Of a stretch of 64,000 nt of DNA, positions 54,749-64,000 are shown piece by piece. The notes under the pieces were generated by a model. That model was not told the DNA's origin. It ran no database searches and saw only the letters and a program-made list of their open reading frames with translations. The stretch lies in NCBI GenBank assembly GCA_016271365.2, contig CM057453.1, positions 502,485,001 to 502,549,000 on the forward strand. Direction: 5' to 3'. Source of the DNA: Neoceratodus forsteri (Eukaryota; Chordata; Ceratodontiformes; Ceratodontidae). Each line of letters begins with the position of its first letter. Positions within the stretch are counted from its first letter, which is position 1. The position numbers were made by a program, and so were the translations under genes.

Positions 54749-57400
54749 CCTGGTAAATGGAAGGAGAATATCTCCCTCCTACCGGTTCCTCTGGAAAGCC
54801 CAGAGGCTGTGGGAGAGGAAAGGGGTCAGGAGGTGTGGGGCAGCGTCGTGGCTGAAGCTCCCGCTGCTTTTTTGGGTGGGGGGGGTGCTTGGAAGCTGGA
54901 GGGACCCGACGTTTGTTGGACTGCTTTCCCTGAGGTTTCGCCTTGGGCCAAGAACGTCTGCGAAAGGGATGACGCTGAGCCTGAGGGGGTCTGTACAAGG
55001 AGTCAACAGACTTAAGTGCAGTACCCTTCTCCTGCAGATCGGTGATGATGTCCTTGACATCGCCACCGAACAGCACTGAACCCCTGAAGGGCACATCCTG
55101 GATAGCGGACTGCACCTCCGGGACCAAACCTGACACCCGGAGCCAGGCATGACGCCGCAAACCCACAGTGAAAGCCAAGCTCCAACCAGCAGCGTCCATT
55201 GCATCGTACGTGGCACGAAGCATGTGCTGACTGGCCGAACGCACAGACCGGACTAGGTCAGCCACTTCCTGCTTCGTCTGAGACTCAGGAAGGGAGTCCA
55301 ACTTAGTTTCCACCTCGCTAAGGATCGCCTTCTGGTAATCCCCCATGTGAGCAACGTAATTCAGGACCCTTATTCCCAGAGTGGAAGAAGCATAGACCTT
55401 CTTCTTGTACTGGTCCAGAAGGCGGGATTCCTTGTCGGGTGGTGACGAGCTCAAGCGCTTATGGTTAGCCATCCGGCCATGGGCGGTGCTAATCACGACC
55501 GAATCGGCTCGAGGGTGTGAATTCAAAGAGTCAGCACCCTCCGGAGCCTGATTAAGCCTGTCCGACTTCCTAGGAAGGGGGGGGGGGCTAATGCCAACGG
55601 TTCCTTCCAAATAGTGGAGACAAGGTCAGCATGAGGCTCAATCCAGGGTGGCACCAGGGTAGGAGCGGTCTCTGGCAGATCCAGGTGCGCAGTGAGTTTC
55701 TTACGCTATGGATCCGGCTCCAAGGAATGCCGCCGATGAACTGCCTGGATTTTACGCAGCAATTCCTTAAAAGAAGGATCCTCCGGAGGGGACTTTGGAG
55801 GAGTCCTTGGCCTGGGCTTGTCCGGAATGTGTGGCTCGTCGTCCGGATCGTAACAACCGTCTGAGTCATCCGAGGTCTCCGAGGAGGATGAAGAAGAAGA
55901 AGAAGATCTCCTTCTGGTGCAGGGAGGAATGGACCCCTTGGGAAGCCTCGAGGCGTATCCTGCCCTGGAACCGGAGGATCGCCTCTAGTATCCGGAGGGA
56001 GGGTCTCTGCGCCTCAAGCGTAGGGGTCCGGAACCGGGACTGGCATTGGAAGACGGCTCTCTGCCTCCCTGGTGAGTTGAGCCTTGGCCTCAGCTCAAAA
56101 GGAAGCCAGAGTCTCCTTCAAGTCCACCGGCAGCTGAGGAGGAGGAGGAGGGGGGTACAGATACTGAAGGTATCCGTATCCCGACGGTGGGAAGCCCAGC
56201 ATCGGGTACTAGGGCACCGTGTGCTGAGGCGTCGGGTAGGCTGGTATTGGGTACTGGGGTGCCAGATACTGTGGGCCTGGGTAGGACGGTGTTGGATACG
56301 ACGGGGTCGGATACCCAGGTACTGGGGGTCTGCCGGAGCAGAGGGCCTTGGAAATGGGCCAGCGGCAGATCCGGAGCGGGAGGCCTGGCGAGCGGCAGGC
56401 CTGGCGTAGGGGTGGCGTCTGGCAAGGGGATGTTGTCGGGCGTCAGGCCGGTGTTGGTGTCTGTGGATCCGATGTCAGGTCATCTGGCCCAGCGGGAGCG
56501 ACACCCGATGGCAGCATGCCCACCTCCTCCATGTCACCTGGGGAAGAAGGGTTACCATTCCCGTGGTCCAGCAAAGGAAACGCTGCAGCCTCGGAGTGCA
56601 ATGAGCAATGCGGCAAGCTCGGGACGATGGAGAGGCCTGAAGGGTCCGGCTTCAGCTCTCACGACAAGTGGACGTCGGTGGAGCCAACGTCCAGCTTATC
56701 GGCGGGATCCAGGCGGACGTCGCAGGAGCCAGCGTCTGACTTATCGGACCCAGCGCTCGATGAAGGCCACGAAGGGGGGGAGGCCTTGGTGGGCGCTGAG
56801 GCCATCTCCGCTCCGGAGGGTCGGGCGCCTTAATGGCCTTGGCCTGGTGGGAGCTGGAGGAGCCGAGTCTCGACTTACCGGGCCGCCGATCTGAAGGCGC
56901 ACAGTGGCGGCCTTACTGGGAGCGTGCTGCCTCCTTAGACCCAGAGGCTCCCAAGTGGCCCAAGTGCGAGCCCAATGGGAGGGTTGATGCCGCTTTGGAA
57001 GTCTCCAAGACGGCCGTCACGGATGTGCTTTCCGGGGGGGGGGCGTTGCCTGCAGCACCGCGACCCCAGCCGAGGCCGCGACGATCGTTGAAGGGGAGTC
57101 CCGGTCCCGGTGCTTCTTCTTGTGGTGGCCCTCTGGAGAAGTAGAAGCCCGGTTGAGTTTTTTCAGCTCCTTTTCCGTGTAGGTCATTTTGAGTTTAAGA
57201 ATGTGGGCCTCCAGGGACTGCTGCCTCCGCTTTTGGGTGGCTGCATTAAACTGCTGGCAGAGCGGGCACTTCTCAGCGGGATGATCGGGGCCTAGACAAG
57301 AAAGGCACTGGGAATGTCTGTCCTTGTGGGAGCTGAGCGCCACAAGAGTCACACTTGTTTTTGTGCTTGGAGGGAGTCAGGGATGACATACACGACAGCT
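54708..57400 (-). pseudogene. DIRS gag-like ORF
   Basis: Putative capsid/nucleic-acid-binding protein. The N-terminal part near 57260-57310 holds a CCHCC cluster QCLSCLGPDHPAEKCPLCQQ (Cys-x2-Cys-x4-His-x4-Cys-x2-Cys), preceded in a shifted frame by KCDSCGAQLP. A low-complexity proline/valine/serine-rich middle (56090-57000) follows. The C-terminal half (54708-55610, 300 codons, one open frame) includes KKVYASSTLGIRVLNYVAHM, LPESQTKQEVADLVRSVRSA, AAGWSLAFTVGLRRHAWLRV and the basic end RRRSWPKAKPQGKQSNKRR. Frameshifts near 57340 and 55600-55870. Large plus-strand frames opposite it (55795-56894) are shadows. Confidence 0.85.
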
Positions 57401-57513
57401 GAGGTAAGGCTGATGAAATTCAAAGAAAGAAAGTTGAAAATAGACGGTAAAACTACCAACGATTGGCTGCGAAGCAGTGAACTTAACCGCGAAGCGCTGC
57501 ACGAGCTAACGGC

Positions 57514-57694
57514 GGGAAAGAACTGGAAGGCGGGCATGGGGGACCGCTCCTTTATACTGATGTCGCCTGACGGTCACCTGACATGGGGGCGGTCCCCCGC
57601 CAGAAACTGCTAGCTAGAAATTTTTCAGTGTGGTGCTGACGCCTGCCGGCTTCAGTCCTATCTGTAATTACCTACTGCAAGAGCCCTCTCGAAG
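57514..57694 (-). repeat. DIRS inverted terminal repeat, right
   Basis: Contains GAAAGAACTGGAAGGCGGGC, CTCCTTTATACTGATGTCGC, GGGCGGTCCCC, CTTCAGTCCTATCTGTAATT and ACCTACTGCAAGAGCCCTCT. The outermost bases CGAAG(TAAGA) match the internal complementary region. Confidence 0.93.
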
Positions 57695-57883
57695 TAAGAT
57701 CAGACATTCCCGTTCCTGTTGCTTGTGGCTGTCCAGTGTAGGATGTGTCGGGTCGCTGCCCTGCATCCACAAACGTGCCCCACTGACTATACACTGTAGT
57801 CCTTTTGTGGCTGTGTGGTCAGTCGTAACCTGTCCAGTGACTTGAGTGCGGGGGGGGGGCGCTGAGAGAGAGAGAAAGACAGT

Positions 57884-58045
57884 GACATAGATACATAGAT
57901 GTTGTCGGCAGATAAGTGCCTTGTGGCCCATCCAGTCTGCCTATCCCTCTTTCTAATGCTTAAGGTACACTAGATGCTACAAGCTCCCCCCTTTACCCTA
58001 GCTTGATAATTCCCATGTGCCTATCCCATACATTCTTGAATCGTG
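57884..58045 (-). mobile_element. CR1 3' end remnant
   Basis: ACATAGATACATAGATG tail, then GTCGGCAGATAAGTGCCTTG, GGCCCATCCAGTCTGCC and CCATACATTCTTGAATCG, which parallels CCATGCATTCTTGAATTC at 16328. A severely 5'-truncated copy of about 160 bp. Confidence 0.8.
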
Positions 58046-58074
58046 ACAGTGAGAGAGAGACAGACATGTCATTC

Positions 58075-58560
58075 TGAAATGCTGCATTGTCCTGTCTGTC
58101 TCTGTATTCACATTCGGTGCTGTCAGTGAATAGGACTGCTTCTTCCCCCTGTGCCATGGTGGTTTCCATAGAGAGACACTGTCTGGTGAGATAGGAAGAG
58201 GCGCAGGCGTGGTGCTGCATGTCCATTTTTAAATGAAATTACATTTAGCGTAGTACAGATAGACCGAGCGTCCTGCGCATCTGTGCCGAGAGAGGCCCCC
58301 CCCCCGACAAAACTACTGAACTGTCTCCTCTCTCTCTATATTCACGTTCGGTGCAGTCAGTGAAGGGGAGTTCTCAGGTGTGAGTGTTTGTCTTCCCCCT
58401 GTGCCATGCTGGTTTCCACAGAGCAAGAGAGAGAGACTGTCTGGAGAGAGAGAGAGAGTGAGGAGCAGGTGCTGTGCTGCATGTCAATTTTTAAATTCAG
58501 TTTCATTTACGAGTGTTCCATGCCATCTGTGCTCCAAAAGGGCCCCCAACCCCCATGATG
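58075..58560 (+). repeat. Tandem duplication, 234 bp offset
   Basis: TATTCACATTCGGTGCTGTC (58105) recurs as TATTCACGTTCGGTGCAGTC (58339). TTCCCCCTGTGCCATGGTGG recurs as TTCCCCCTGTGCCATGCTGG, and GTGCTGCATGTCCATTTTTA as GTGCTGCATGTCAATTTTTA. (GA)n tracts expanded in unit 2. A further GA-rich stretch (58655-58682) and GTGTGCTGCATGG near 58638 suggest a partial third unit. Non-coding. Confidence 0.8.
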
Positions 58561-58981
58561 CTATGTGCTCCGTGAGCTTGATTCTGATGGGCAAAGCTTG
58601 CTTTGCATACTGTCCCTACCAGCAGTTCAGGGCAGCAGTGTGCTGCATGGGGGGGAGAGTGAGAGAGAGAGAGAGAGAGAGACATGGAGCCAGCACCGCA
58701 CACAGCGACAAGAGAGACCAAGAGAGCGAAAGGCAGCTCCTAGGAATCAGGCAAGTGCTAACATTGCAAAACTTCTCTGCCTAGAAGTTTGACTTGTTTT
58801 GTTCTCCAGAGAGTGCCCCTGTTGTCTGTGCAGACAGACACCCTCTGCAGTATTTATCAGGGGTATTGAAACAGTTGGACTATTTTCTATGGACGGATAC
58901 TCGAGAAAATCTCCAGGTTTTCATCATTTTATGTGACTTTCCTTTCATTTTGAACACTTGGGTCACCGCATGTTATAAGAG

Positions 58982-59035
58982 CAATAACCCACTCCAGGGT
59001 GTGGGGTTATTGGGGATTAATGAACACCCCAGGTG
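58982..59035. repeat. GCAATAA-family hairpin
   Basis: GCAATAACCCACTCCAGGG then GTGTGGGGTTATTGGGGATT. CAATAACCC pairs with GGGTTATTG. It ends about 20 bp before the L1 at 59053. Confidence 0.55.
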
Positions 59036-59055
59036 CTGTGAGAACATTTTGCCTG

Positions 59056-59072
59056 GACTTCCGGTGACGTCA
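59056..59072 (+). promoter_or_regulatory. ETS plus CRE composite at the L1 5' end
   Basis: ACTTCCGG (59057-59064) directly abuts TGACGTCA (59065-59072). ETS/GABP and CREB/ATF sites adjacent in this way are common in CpG promoters. The location at the first bases of the element suggests an internal promoter that starts transcription upstream of or within itself. Inference from motifs. Confidence 0.55.
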
Positions 59073-59185
59073 CCCTCCTGATGCAAGCCTGAATTTACAG
59101 GCTCTCCGCATAGCCTAAATAACCCTCTAATTCTACAGCGTTATTCTGAGAAAAATATTTCAGAAACTCCATCGGAGGTGTTATA

Positions 59186-60179
59186 ATGTCTAAAAGAGGG
59201 GAGAAAAGCTTAAAAAAACAACAACTTTGAACCGCGAGGACGGCGGAATCTCAGACTCGGGCAGTGATTCTTCACAGGCCTCACAACAGAGTAATGGCAC
59301 CACCGAGCAGCCTTCTCTTGGCACCCTACAACGTCAGATGTCCATGGTCCTGACTGAACTCAGAGATTTCCGGAATGAATTCCGTTCAACAACCACAGCC
59401 TTGAGAACCGATATAGGGAAACTCGAGAAACAACAAGAGCAACTGGAGCAGCATTGTACCGAAGCGGACACTAGGATTGACAGAACAGAGAGGGCAATAA
59501 TCCAGCTTAATCAATATGTGCAGACCCTGCAGGAGCGTGCGGAAGAAGCCGAAATAGACGTAACAACATCCGAATCTCGGGGATCCCTGAAGGGGAGGAA
59601 GGGGCTGACCCCCGCAAATTAATTCGCCTCCTACTGAAGCAGACTCTGGAGGTTCCTAAGGATACCACATTAGAATTTGAGCGAGTTCACCGCACTCTGG
59701 GCCCTAGGCCCTCTCCAGAATCGAGGCCCCGAGCTGTGTTGGTCCGATTTCTCCGTTATCAAGAAAAAGAGCTGATACTACACACAGCCTGGAAAATGGG
59801 TCAAGTTAACTACAAAGGCCAGCGATTATATTTTGAAAATGATTATGCACCCGAGACCATGGCAAGGTGCAGGGCTTATATCCCTATATTAAAGGAGCTG
59901 AAAAAGGTGGGTATCCGCTTTCGAACCCCTTACCCTGCCAAATTGATAGTCTTCCATCCAGATGGTCAGCTTACCTTTTCTTCGGCTGAGGAGGCGATTG
60001 AAGGTCTTAAAAAACATCATATGGATGTACAAATTCCCTCTGGAAGACCCAATAAAGGAACATTGGCAGCAAAGCTCGCCTGGCAGACTGGACAACAGGA
60101 AGTCAGAAAGCGTCAGGGGATTGAGGCGATCCGTAAGATTGCTGACAGTCTTCGCGAACAGTCAAAAAGAGACACTTGA
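59186..60179 (+). pseudogene. L1 ORF1 protein, two frameshifts
   Basis: The start is the ATG at 59186 (MSKRGEKSLKKQQ). A frameshift in or near the A-rich run (about 59210-59227) leads to NREDGGISDSGSDSSQASQQ. Coiled coil about residues 45-120 (LEKQQEQLEQHCTEADTRID). A second frameshift near 59555 leads to RRNNIRISGIPEGEEGADPR (RRM start), LEFERVHRTLGPRPSPESRP, VLVRFLRYQEKELILHTAWK, DYAPETMARCRAYIPILKEL and the C-terminal domain YPAKLIVFHPDGQLTFSSAE. Stop at 60177. About 330 residues if read through. RNA-binding chaperone of L1 particles; this copy cannot make it whole. Confidence 0.88.
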
Positions 60180-61743
60180 TCCTCGCGCTGGAGAAATGGG
60201 CTACTTTGCTGACTGGTAGACTGTTGCACCTCCTCGAATGGGAAACCCCATTAGTGTCTTGTGCTTAGCGCATGGACGGAGAGACTGCTGTGATGTCCCA
60301 TAGCAGGATATTCCTGGCGACTTCTCTGCTGGTTGCTGGACCGCCCCATAGGGGCCCTCTGACAATTTTCCCCGTAGTTAATGCCCTATCTGACTATATT
60401 TGTAACTAACCTCTTTTTGTCTCTTAACCAGTACTAACTTACGGCTCTTGTAACTCTGGTCGAGTTCTAGCCCTCCCTCCCTTCTCTCACGCTTCCAGGG
60501 TCTGGGATGTGTGCTGATACGAGTTAATAATTGCTTACTACTCTCATAACCTTTAACTTGCCCATTCTGACCTTAAATAGTTACCGCTGGGCACTTGGGC
60601 AGTCACCCTCTTAGCAATTACATTATAATATTAAAACATACTACTATTCTCCTGCATACCATAACCACTCTAATCCTTCTAGCACACAATGCTAGTAATA
60701 CTACCCTCGCTTTCTTGTGCTAATCTCCTCCCCTTTCGTTCACCCTTCAATGTATTAGTGATTGATATTTACCACTGTGGGGTAACCACTGGTTTGTTCT
60801 TGAGAATGATAACCACCTAATATTTGTGCCTTCTCCTAGACTCTCTTCCCATATGCCCTTACAGTTGTTATTAAGTTTATACTCTCAACAAGCTGCAGTG
60901 GTTGTTGTAAACCTTTCTCCCTGGGATCAATGTTCCTGTTGCCCCCCCGGGGAGAACCTGATAACCCCTACAGATCTATTAACCGCTGGGGTGTCTGTCC
61001 CTCCAGGGCATAAAGTCACATCTATTTTTTACCAAATAACCTCACAAGAGGGATCACTTTAGACTCTAAAACTATAAAGTGTCATATTTGTTATTCAGAC
61101 CAAATAGGCGATTGGGACCCTTATGTATTCTGTCTCCCCCTTTTTTTCTTCTCCCTCTTCCCTCCCCTCCCCTCCCATTTAGCATCTTCTTTTTTGGCTT
61201 TTTATGTTACTCCCCTCAGGAATTACCCTCCTCTTTAAAGTGCGGCTAGCAGGAGAGTGACTAGCCAATACCCCCTAACCCTTTCCTAATAGGGCTCTAG
61301 AAGTGCCCTTGGGTATCTTCTCCTAAGATTCCCTCTTCTTGGTGAGGATTACCTCACTTCCTGAGCGCCTTGGAAGCTCTCGGTACTTGGAAGTACTTGT
61401 TTATTAGTTATTTTAGTATTTTATAACTGTTCGCATTGGTAGCTTCAGCCCTGTTGGCTTTAGCTGATCACTCACTAACCGCTCTACCAGTGCAACTTCT
61501 GATTGAAAAGAATACAGTTCACATTGAATTGTTTGTTCGAGAAGGTCGCCAGTTTAAAGCATCTTTAGCTGATGTTACTATGGTTAAACTTTTGGAAAAT
61601 TGTTTTATTATTCAGACTGTTAAGAACTTACGATTGTGTCCAGCTAACTGCAAAACCACTGATGTACAGCAGGCGGAGGTAGAGGTTCCCTTACAACTGT
61701 GTAGTATCCTCCGTATTAACCTGTACCTAACTAAAATCCCACT
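60180..61743 (+). other. Long L1 inter-ORF region
   Basis: About 1.56 kb between ORF1 and ORF2, T/C-rich with many short frames. Two of 78 (60826-61062) and 108 codons (61436-61762) lack recognisable domains; the second overlaps the start of ORF2 by about 20 bp. L1 spacers are usually far shorter, so this may be a lineage trait or hold an old insertion that I cannot delimit. Confidence 0.5.
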
Positions 61744-64000
61744 GTGCAGGAAACCCCTCTGAAGTTAATCTCCTGGAATGTTAATGGGCTCTCCACCCCG
61801 GTTAAGCGTGCCAGGGTCCTTTCATAAGTTAAAAAAGCCAAAGTAGATATTATTTACTTACAGGAGACCCATTTAAGCAACACAGAGCACGCAAAGCTGG
61901 GGCGGATCTCAAGGGGTGAGGTATTTAGTTCTTCCTTTAGGGGTGGCAGGAGAAGAGGAGTCGCAATAATAATTCCTCAACGTATTCCCTGGCAACTTGA
62001 TGCTAAGTGGATTGACCCAAATGGCAGACTGGTCCTTCTCCGGAGTCGAATTAGTGGGGTGGAGGTTACCCTAGCGAATGCATATTTTCCCCCAGATTCA
62101 CCTGTTGCCGAACTCAAAGTCCTGTTAGATAGAATTACTCAATTCACTAAAGGCATACTCCTGCTAGCAGGAGACTTTAATATTCTCCCCAATCCAGAGA
62201 AAGACTCCTCTAATCCTAATATCCCAAGGAGAACCCCACAGCAGAGGCTCCTTAGTAGATTCCTATCTGAGGTTGGCTGGGCTGACACCTGGCGGTTTAT
62301 GCATCCCCACACCAGGAATTACACACATTATTCAGCCGTTCATCAAACCTATTCAAGAATTGATTTAGGCTTCACTCAAGTAGAGCATCTAGATTATTTA
62401 GTTGATACCCAAATAGGAGATATAGCCTTATCAGACCACGCTCCTACTGTAAGTACTTGGAAAGTGGGTCTACAAAAAAGAAATGCCTTTTGGCGTCTAA
62501 ATCCCTTTCATCTAAAGTCTAATCAGTTTAAGGATTTTATAACAGACAAAATATGTGTGATACTAACTGATAACATGAATCCCGACACCCCTCCAGGCAT
62601 CCTTTGGGACACCATAAAAACAGTCTTTCGGGGCCATCTTATAAAATATACGGCTCAACTTGCGAAGGACTGCAGACAGCATAGAGCCCAACTTGAGGAA
62701 ACATTGCATTTCCTACAAATATTGCACAAACAAGGTGACAGCTCCGTACTTCCACAAATTAAGCAAGTTAAACAAGAGCTAGATAGGTTGGCACTACAAC
62801 AGACAGAAATTGCCCTGACCTTCCTTCGTCAGAGGTACTATGAAGTTGGACCCAGAGCTACAAGACTATTGGCTTATCAAATTAGAAAACAGAGGAAGCT
62901 GGCCAATATTACCACTATTCGCCACCCAATAGGAGGCAGACCCCTGAATAAACTTAATGACATCGTGGAGGCATTTACCGCGTGTTATTCTGCCTTGTAT
63001 ACCCCAGAATGTCCCACTTCACCGGAATCTATAGGGAAGTTTTTACAAGACCTTGCCCTCCCCAGAATTTCGTAAGAACAAGGCGAACAACTGTTAAGGT
63101 CCATTACAATGCAGGAACTTGCCAATGCGGTGACACGAGCTAAAACCATGAAGGCTCCAGGACCCGATGGCTATGGAGCTGAATTTTATAAAACAGCTTC
63201 TGCTGCCTCCACTACTGAGAACTTGTAATTCCGTCCTGCAGGGAGACCCACCCCCTCCCACCTGGGCATACGCCACTATTTCAGTTATTCCCAAGCCCGG
63301 AAAAAACCCTCAGCTTTGTGAATCATATCGGCCAATCTCGGTGTTAAACACAGACTATAAATTATTTATGGGAATCATTGCCCGTAGGCTAGAAGTTATT
63401 CTTCCACAAATAGTCTATAAAGATCAAACGGGCTTCGTAGGAGGGCGTACCACTACGGATAGTATTAAAAGAACTTATCATATTATCCGTGAGATTAATA
63501 TCTCAGATTTCCCTGCTGCCTTAGTAAGCCTTGATGCCGAAAAGGCCTTTGACAGAGTGTACTGGCCTTTCTTATACTCAGTCATGGAGGTCATGGGCTT
63601 CCCCAGGTCATTGATTCAAGTTATTACAAACATTTATAATTCACCTAGAGCCTGGGTGCGGGCTGCAGGACATCACTCGAGCTCCTTTTCCCTTCACAGA
63701 GGCACCAAGCAGGGATGCCCCCTGTCGCCTCTCCTATTTGCCCTGTTTATGGAGCCGTTAGCACAACTAATTAGGCAATCAAAGGACATCACCGGGATTG
63801 AGGTGGAGGGGGAGGAACACCGCATCTCTCTTTTTGCGGATGACGTTCTCCTCTACTTGCCAAATCCGGCTACCTCGCTCCCGAAAGTTAACGAACTATT
63901 GAGCTTATTTGGACACCTCTTGGGTTACAAAGTGAACATCACGAAAACCGAAATCCTGACCTTTCAATATACACCTGATCAAGGGATCTGGGAACAATTC
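61744..64000 (+). pseudogene. L1 ORF2: endonuclease and reverse transcriptase, truncated by window
   Basis: Endonuclease: KLISWNVNGLSTPVKRARVL, a TAA (61825-61827), DIIYLQETHLSN, RRRGVAIIIP, ILLLAGDFNILPNPEKD, YSRIDLGFTQ, GDIALSDHAPTVSTW; Asn, Glu, Asp/Asn and Ser-Asp-His catalytic boxes are all present. Linker to 63072, TAA (63073-63075), MQELANAVTRAKTMKAPGPD, GYGAEFYK. After a frameshift near 63200 the RT: SVIPKPGKNP, SYRPISVLNTDYKLF, DQTGFVGGRTTTDSI, motif A LVSLDAEKAFDRVYWPFLYS, motif B GTKQGCPLSPLLFALFMEPL, motif C LFADDVLLYLP near 63834, GYKVNITKTEIL. The RT frame is open to the window edge. Two stops and a frameshift, otherwise well conserved. Confidence 0.93.

Larger units (their letters stand above)
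51404..57694 (-). mobile_element. DIRS retrotransposon, structurally complete
   Basis: A 6.29 kb tyrosine-recombinase retrotransposon on the minus strand. It has inverted terminal repeats (51404-51590 and 57514-57694), an internal complementary region (51684-51800), and gag-like, RT-RNase H and YR regions in the order typical of DIRS. It replicates via a circular intermediate and inserts by recombination, so no target duplication is expected, and none was found. Nonsense codons, frameshifts and lost catalytic residues in every ORF mean this copy is dead, but its ends are well preserved. Confidence 0.95.
59053..64000 (+). mobile_element. L1 (Tx1-like), 5' complete, runs off the window
   Basis: 5' end near 59053 (CTGGACTTCCGGTGACGTCA), 5' UTR about 130 bp, ORF1, an unusually long inter-ORF of about 1.56 kb, and ORF2 extending past the right edge. 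Several frameshifts and stops, but long stretches of intact coding sequence. The 3' end and any target duplication lie outside. Confidence 0.9.

Noticed and set aside
55795..56894. Long plus-strand frames opposite the DIRS gag
   Set aside because: Glycine/arginine/valine-rich translations of a GC-rich antisense strand with no domain; shadows of the gag-like ORF.
57017..57352. Host zinc-finger protein from the CLSCLGPDHPAEKCPLC cluster
   Set aside because: Position and order between a DIRS terminal repeat and DIRS gag show it is the gag zinc cluster.
1..64000. CRISPR array, operons, bacterial rRNA or tRNA operons
   Set aside because: Repeats with regular unique spacers are absent, and all coding remnants are eukaryotic retroelements.

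Overview
This is vertebrate nuclear DNA, not a bacterial or viral replicon. No intact protein-coding host gene is visible. About half of the 64 kb can be assigned to transposable elements or tandem repeats, and most long open frames are decayed transposon proteins or shadows of low-complexity repeats. The mix of Tx1-like L1, CR1, L2/Rex-like LINEs with 2A motifs, a complete DIRS element and a long GC-rich tRNA-like SINE fits a large repeat-rich amphibian genome (caecilian or salamander). Lungfish or another non-mammalian vertebrate is not excluded. This placement is inference.

Layout. 0-10 kb: an LTR-like repeat, two SINEs, hairpin elements, an ORF1-only L1 and an L2-like LINE. 10.2-10.8 kb: the only convincing host-gene signal, a CpG-rich promoter with CRE-like, NF-kB-like and ETS motifs and a probable non-coding first exon ending in a consensus splice donor. 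12.4-13.3 kb: long hairpins. 13.5-14.8 kb: a SINE nested inside a SINE. 16-18 kb: CR1. 19-21 kb: a roughly 300 bp satellite interrupted by a SINE, then an inverted array of roughly 80 bp units. 22.8-23.2 kb: a 31 bp minisatellite. 24.5-26.2 kb: second copy of the LTR-like repeat. 27.5-29.9 kb: foldbacks and satellites. 30-31.8 kb: CR1. 34.3-38 kb: a LINE with two tandem 5' monomers and a 2A motif. 38-40.3 kb: a second ORF1-only L1. 42-43.8 kb: a 5'-truncated L1 with a perfect target duplication. 45-46.3 kb: three long hairpins. 48.3-49.3 kb: LINE endonuclease with a decayed 2A motif. 51.4-57.7 kb: a structurally complete but mutated DIRS. 59 kb to the right edge: an L1 with ORF1, endonuclease and reverse transcriptase, cut by the window end.

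How the parts work together. The autonomous elements encode separate mobility strategies: target-primed reverse transcription (L1, CR1, L2-like) and tyrosine-recombinase insertion of a circular intermediate (DIRS). All carry stops, frameshifts or lost catalytic residues. The SINEs end in A-runs and carry 11-18 bp target duplications, so they probably used L1 machinery. The least explained feature is the density of imperfect palindromes (about 15 of 60-470 bp). Several share a CCAAT-bearing flank, an AACATGG-type motif or a GCAATAA/TTATTGC core, and two loci have the same two-hairpin layout. All positions and alignments were read by eye.
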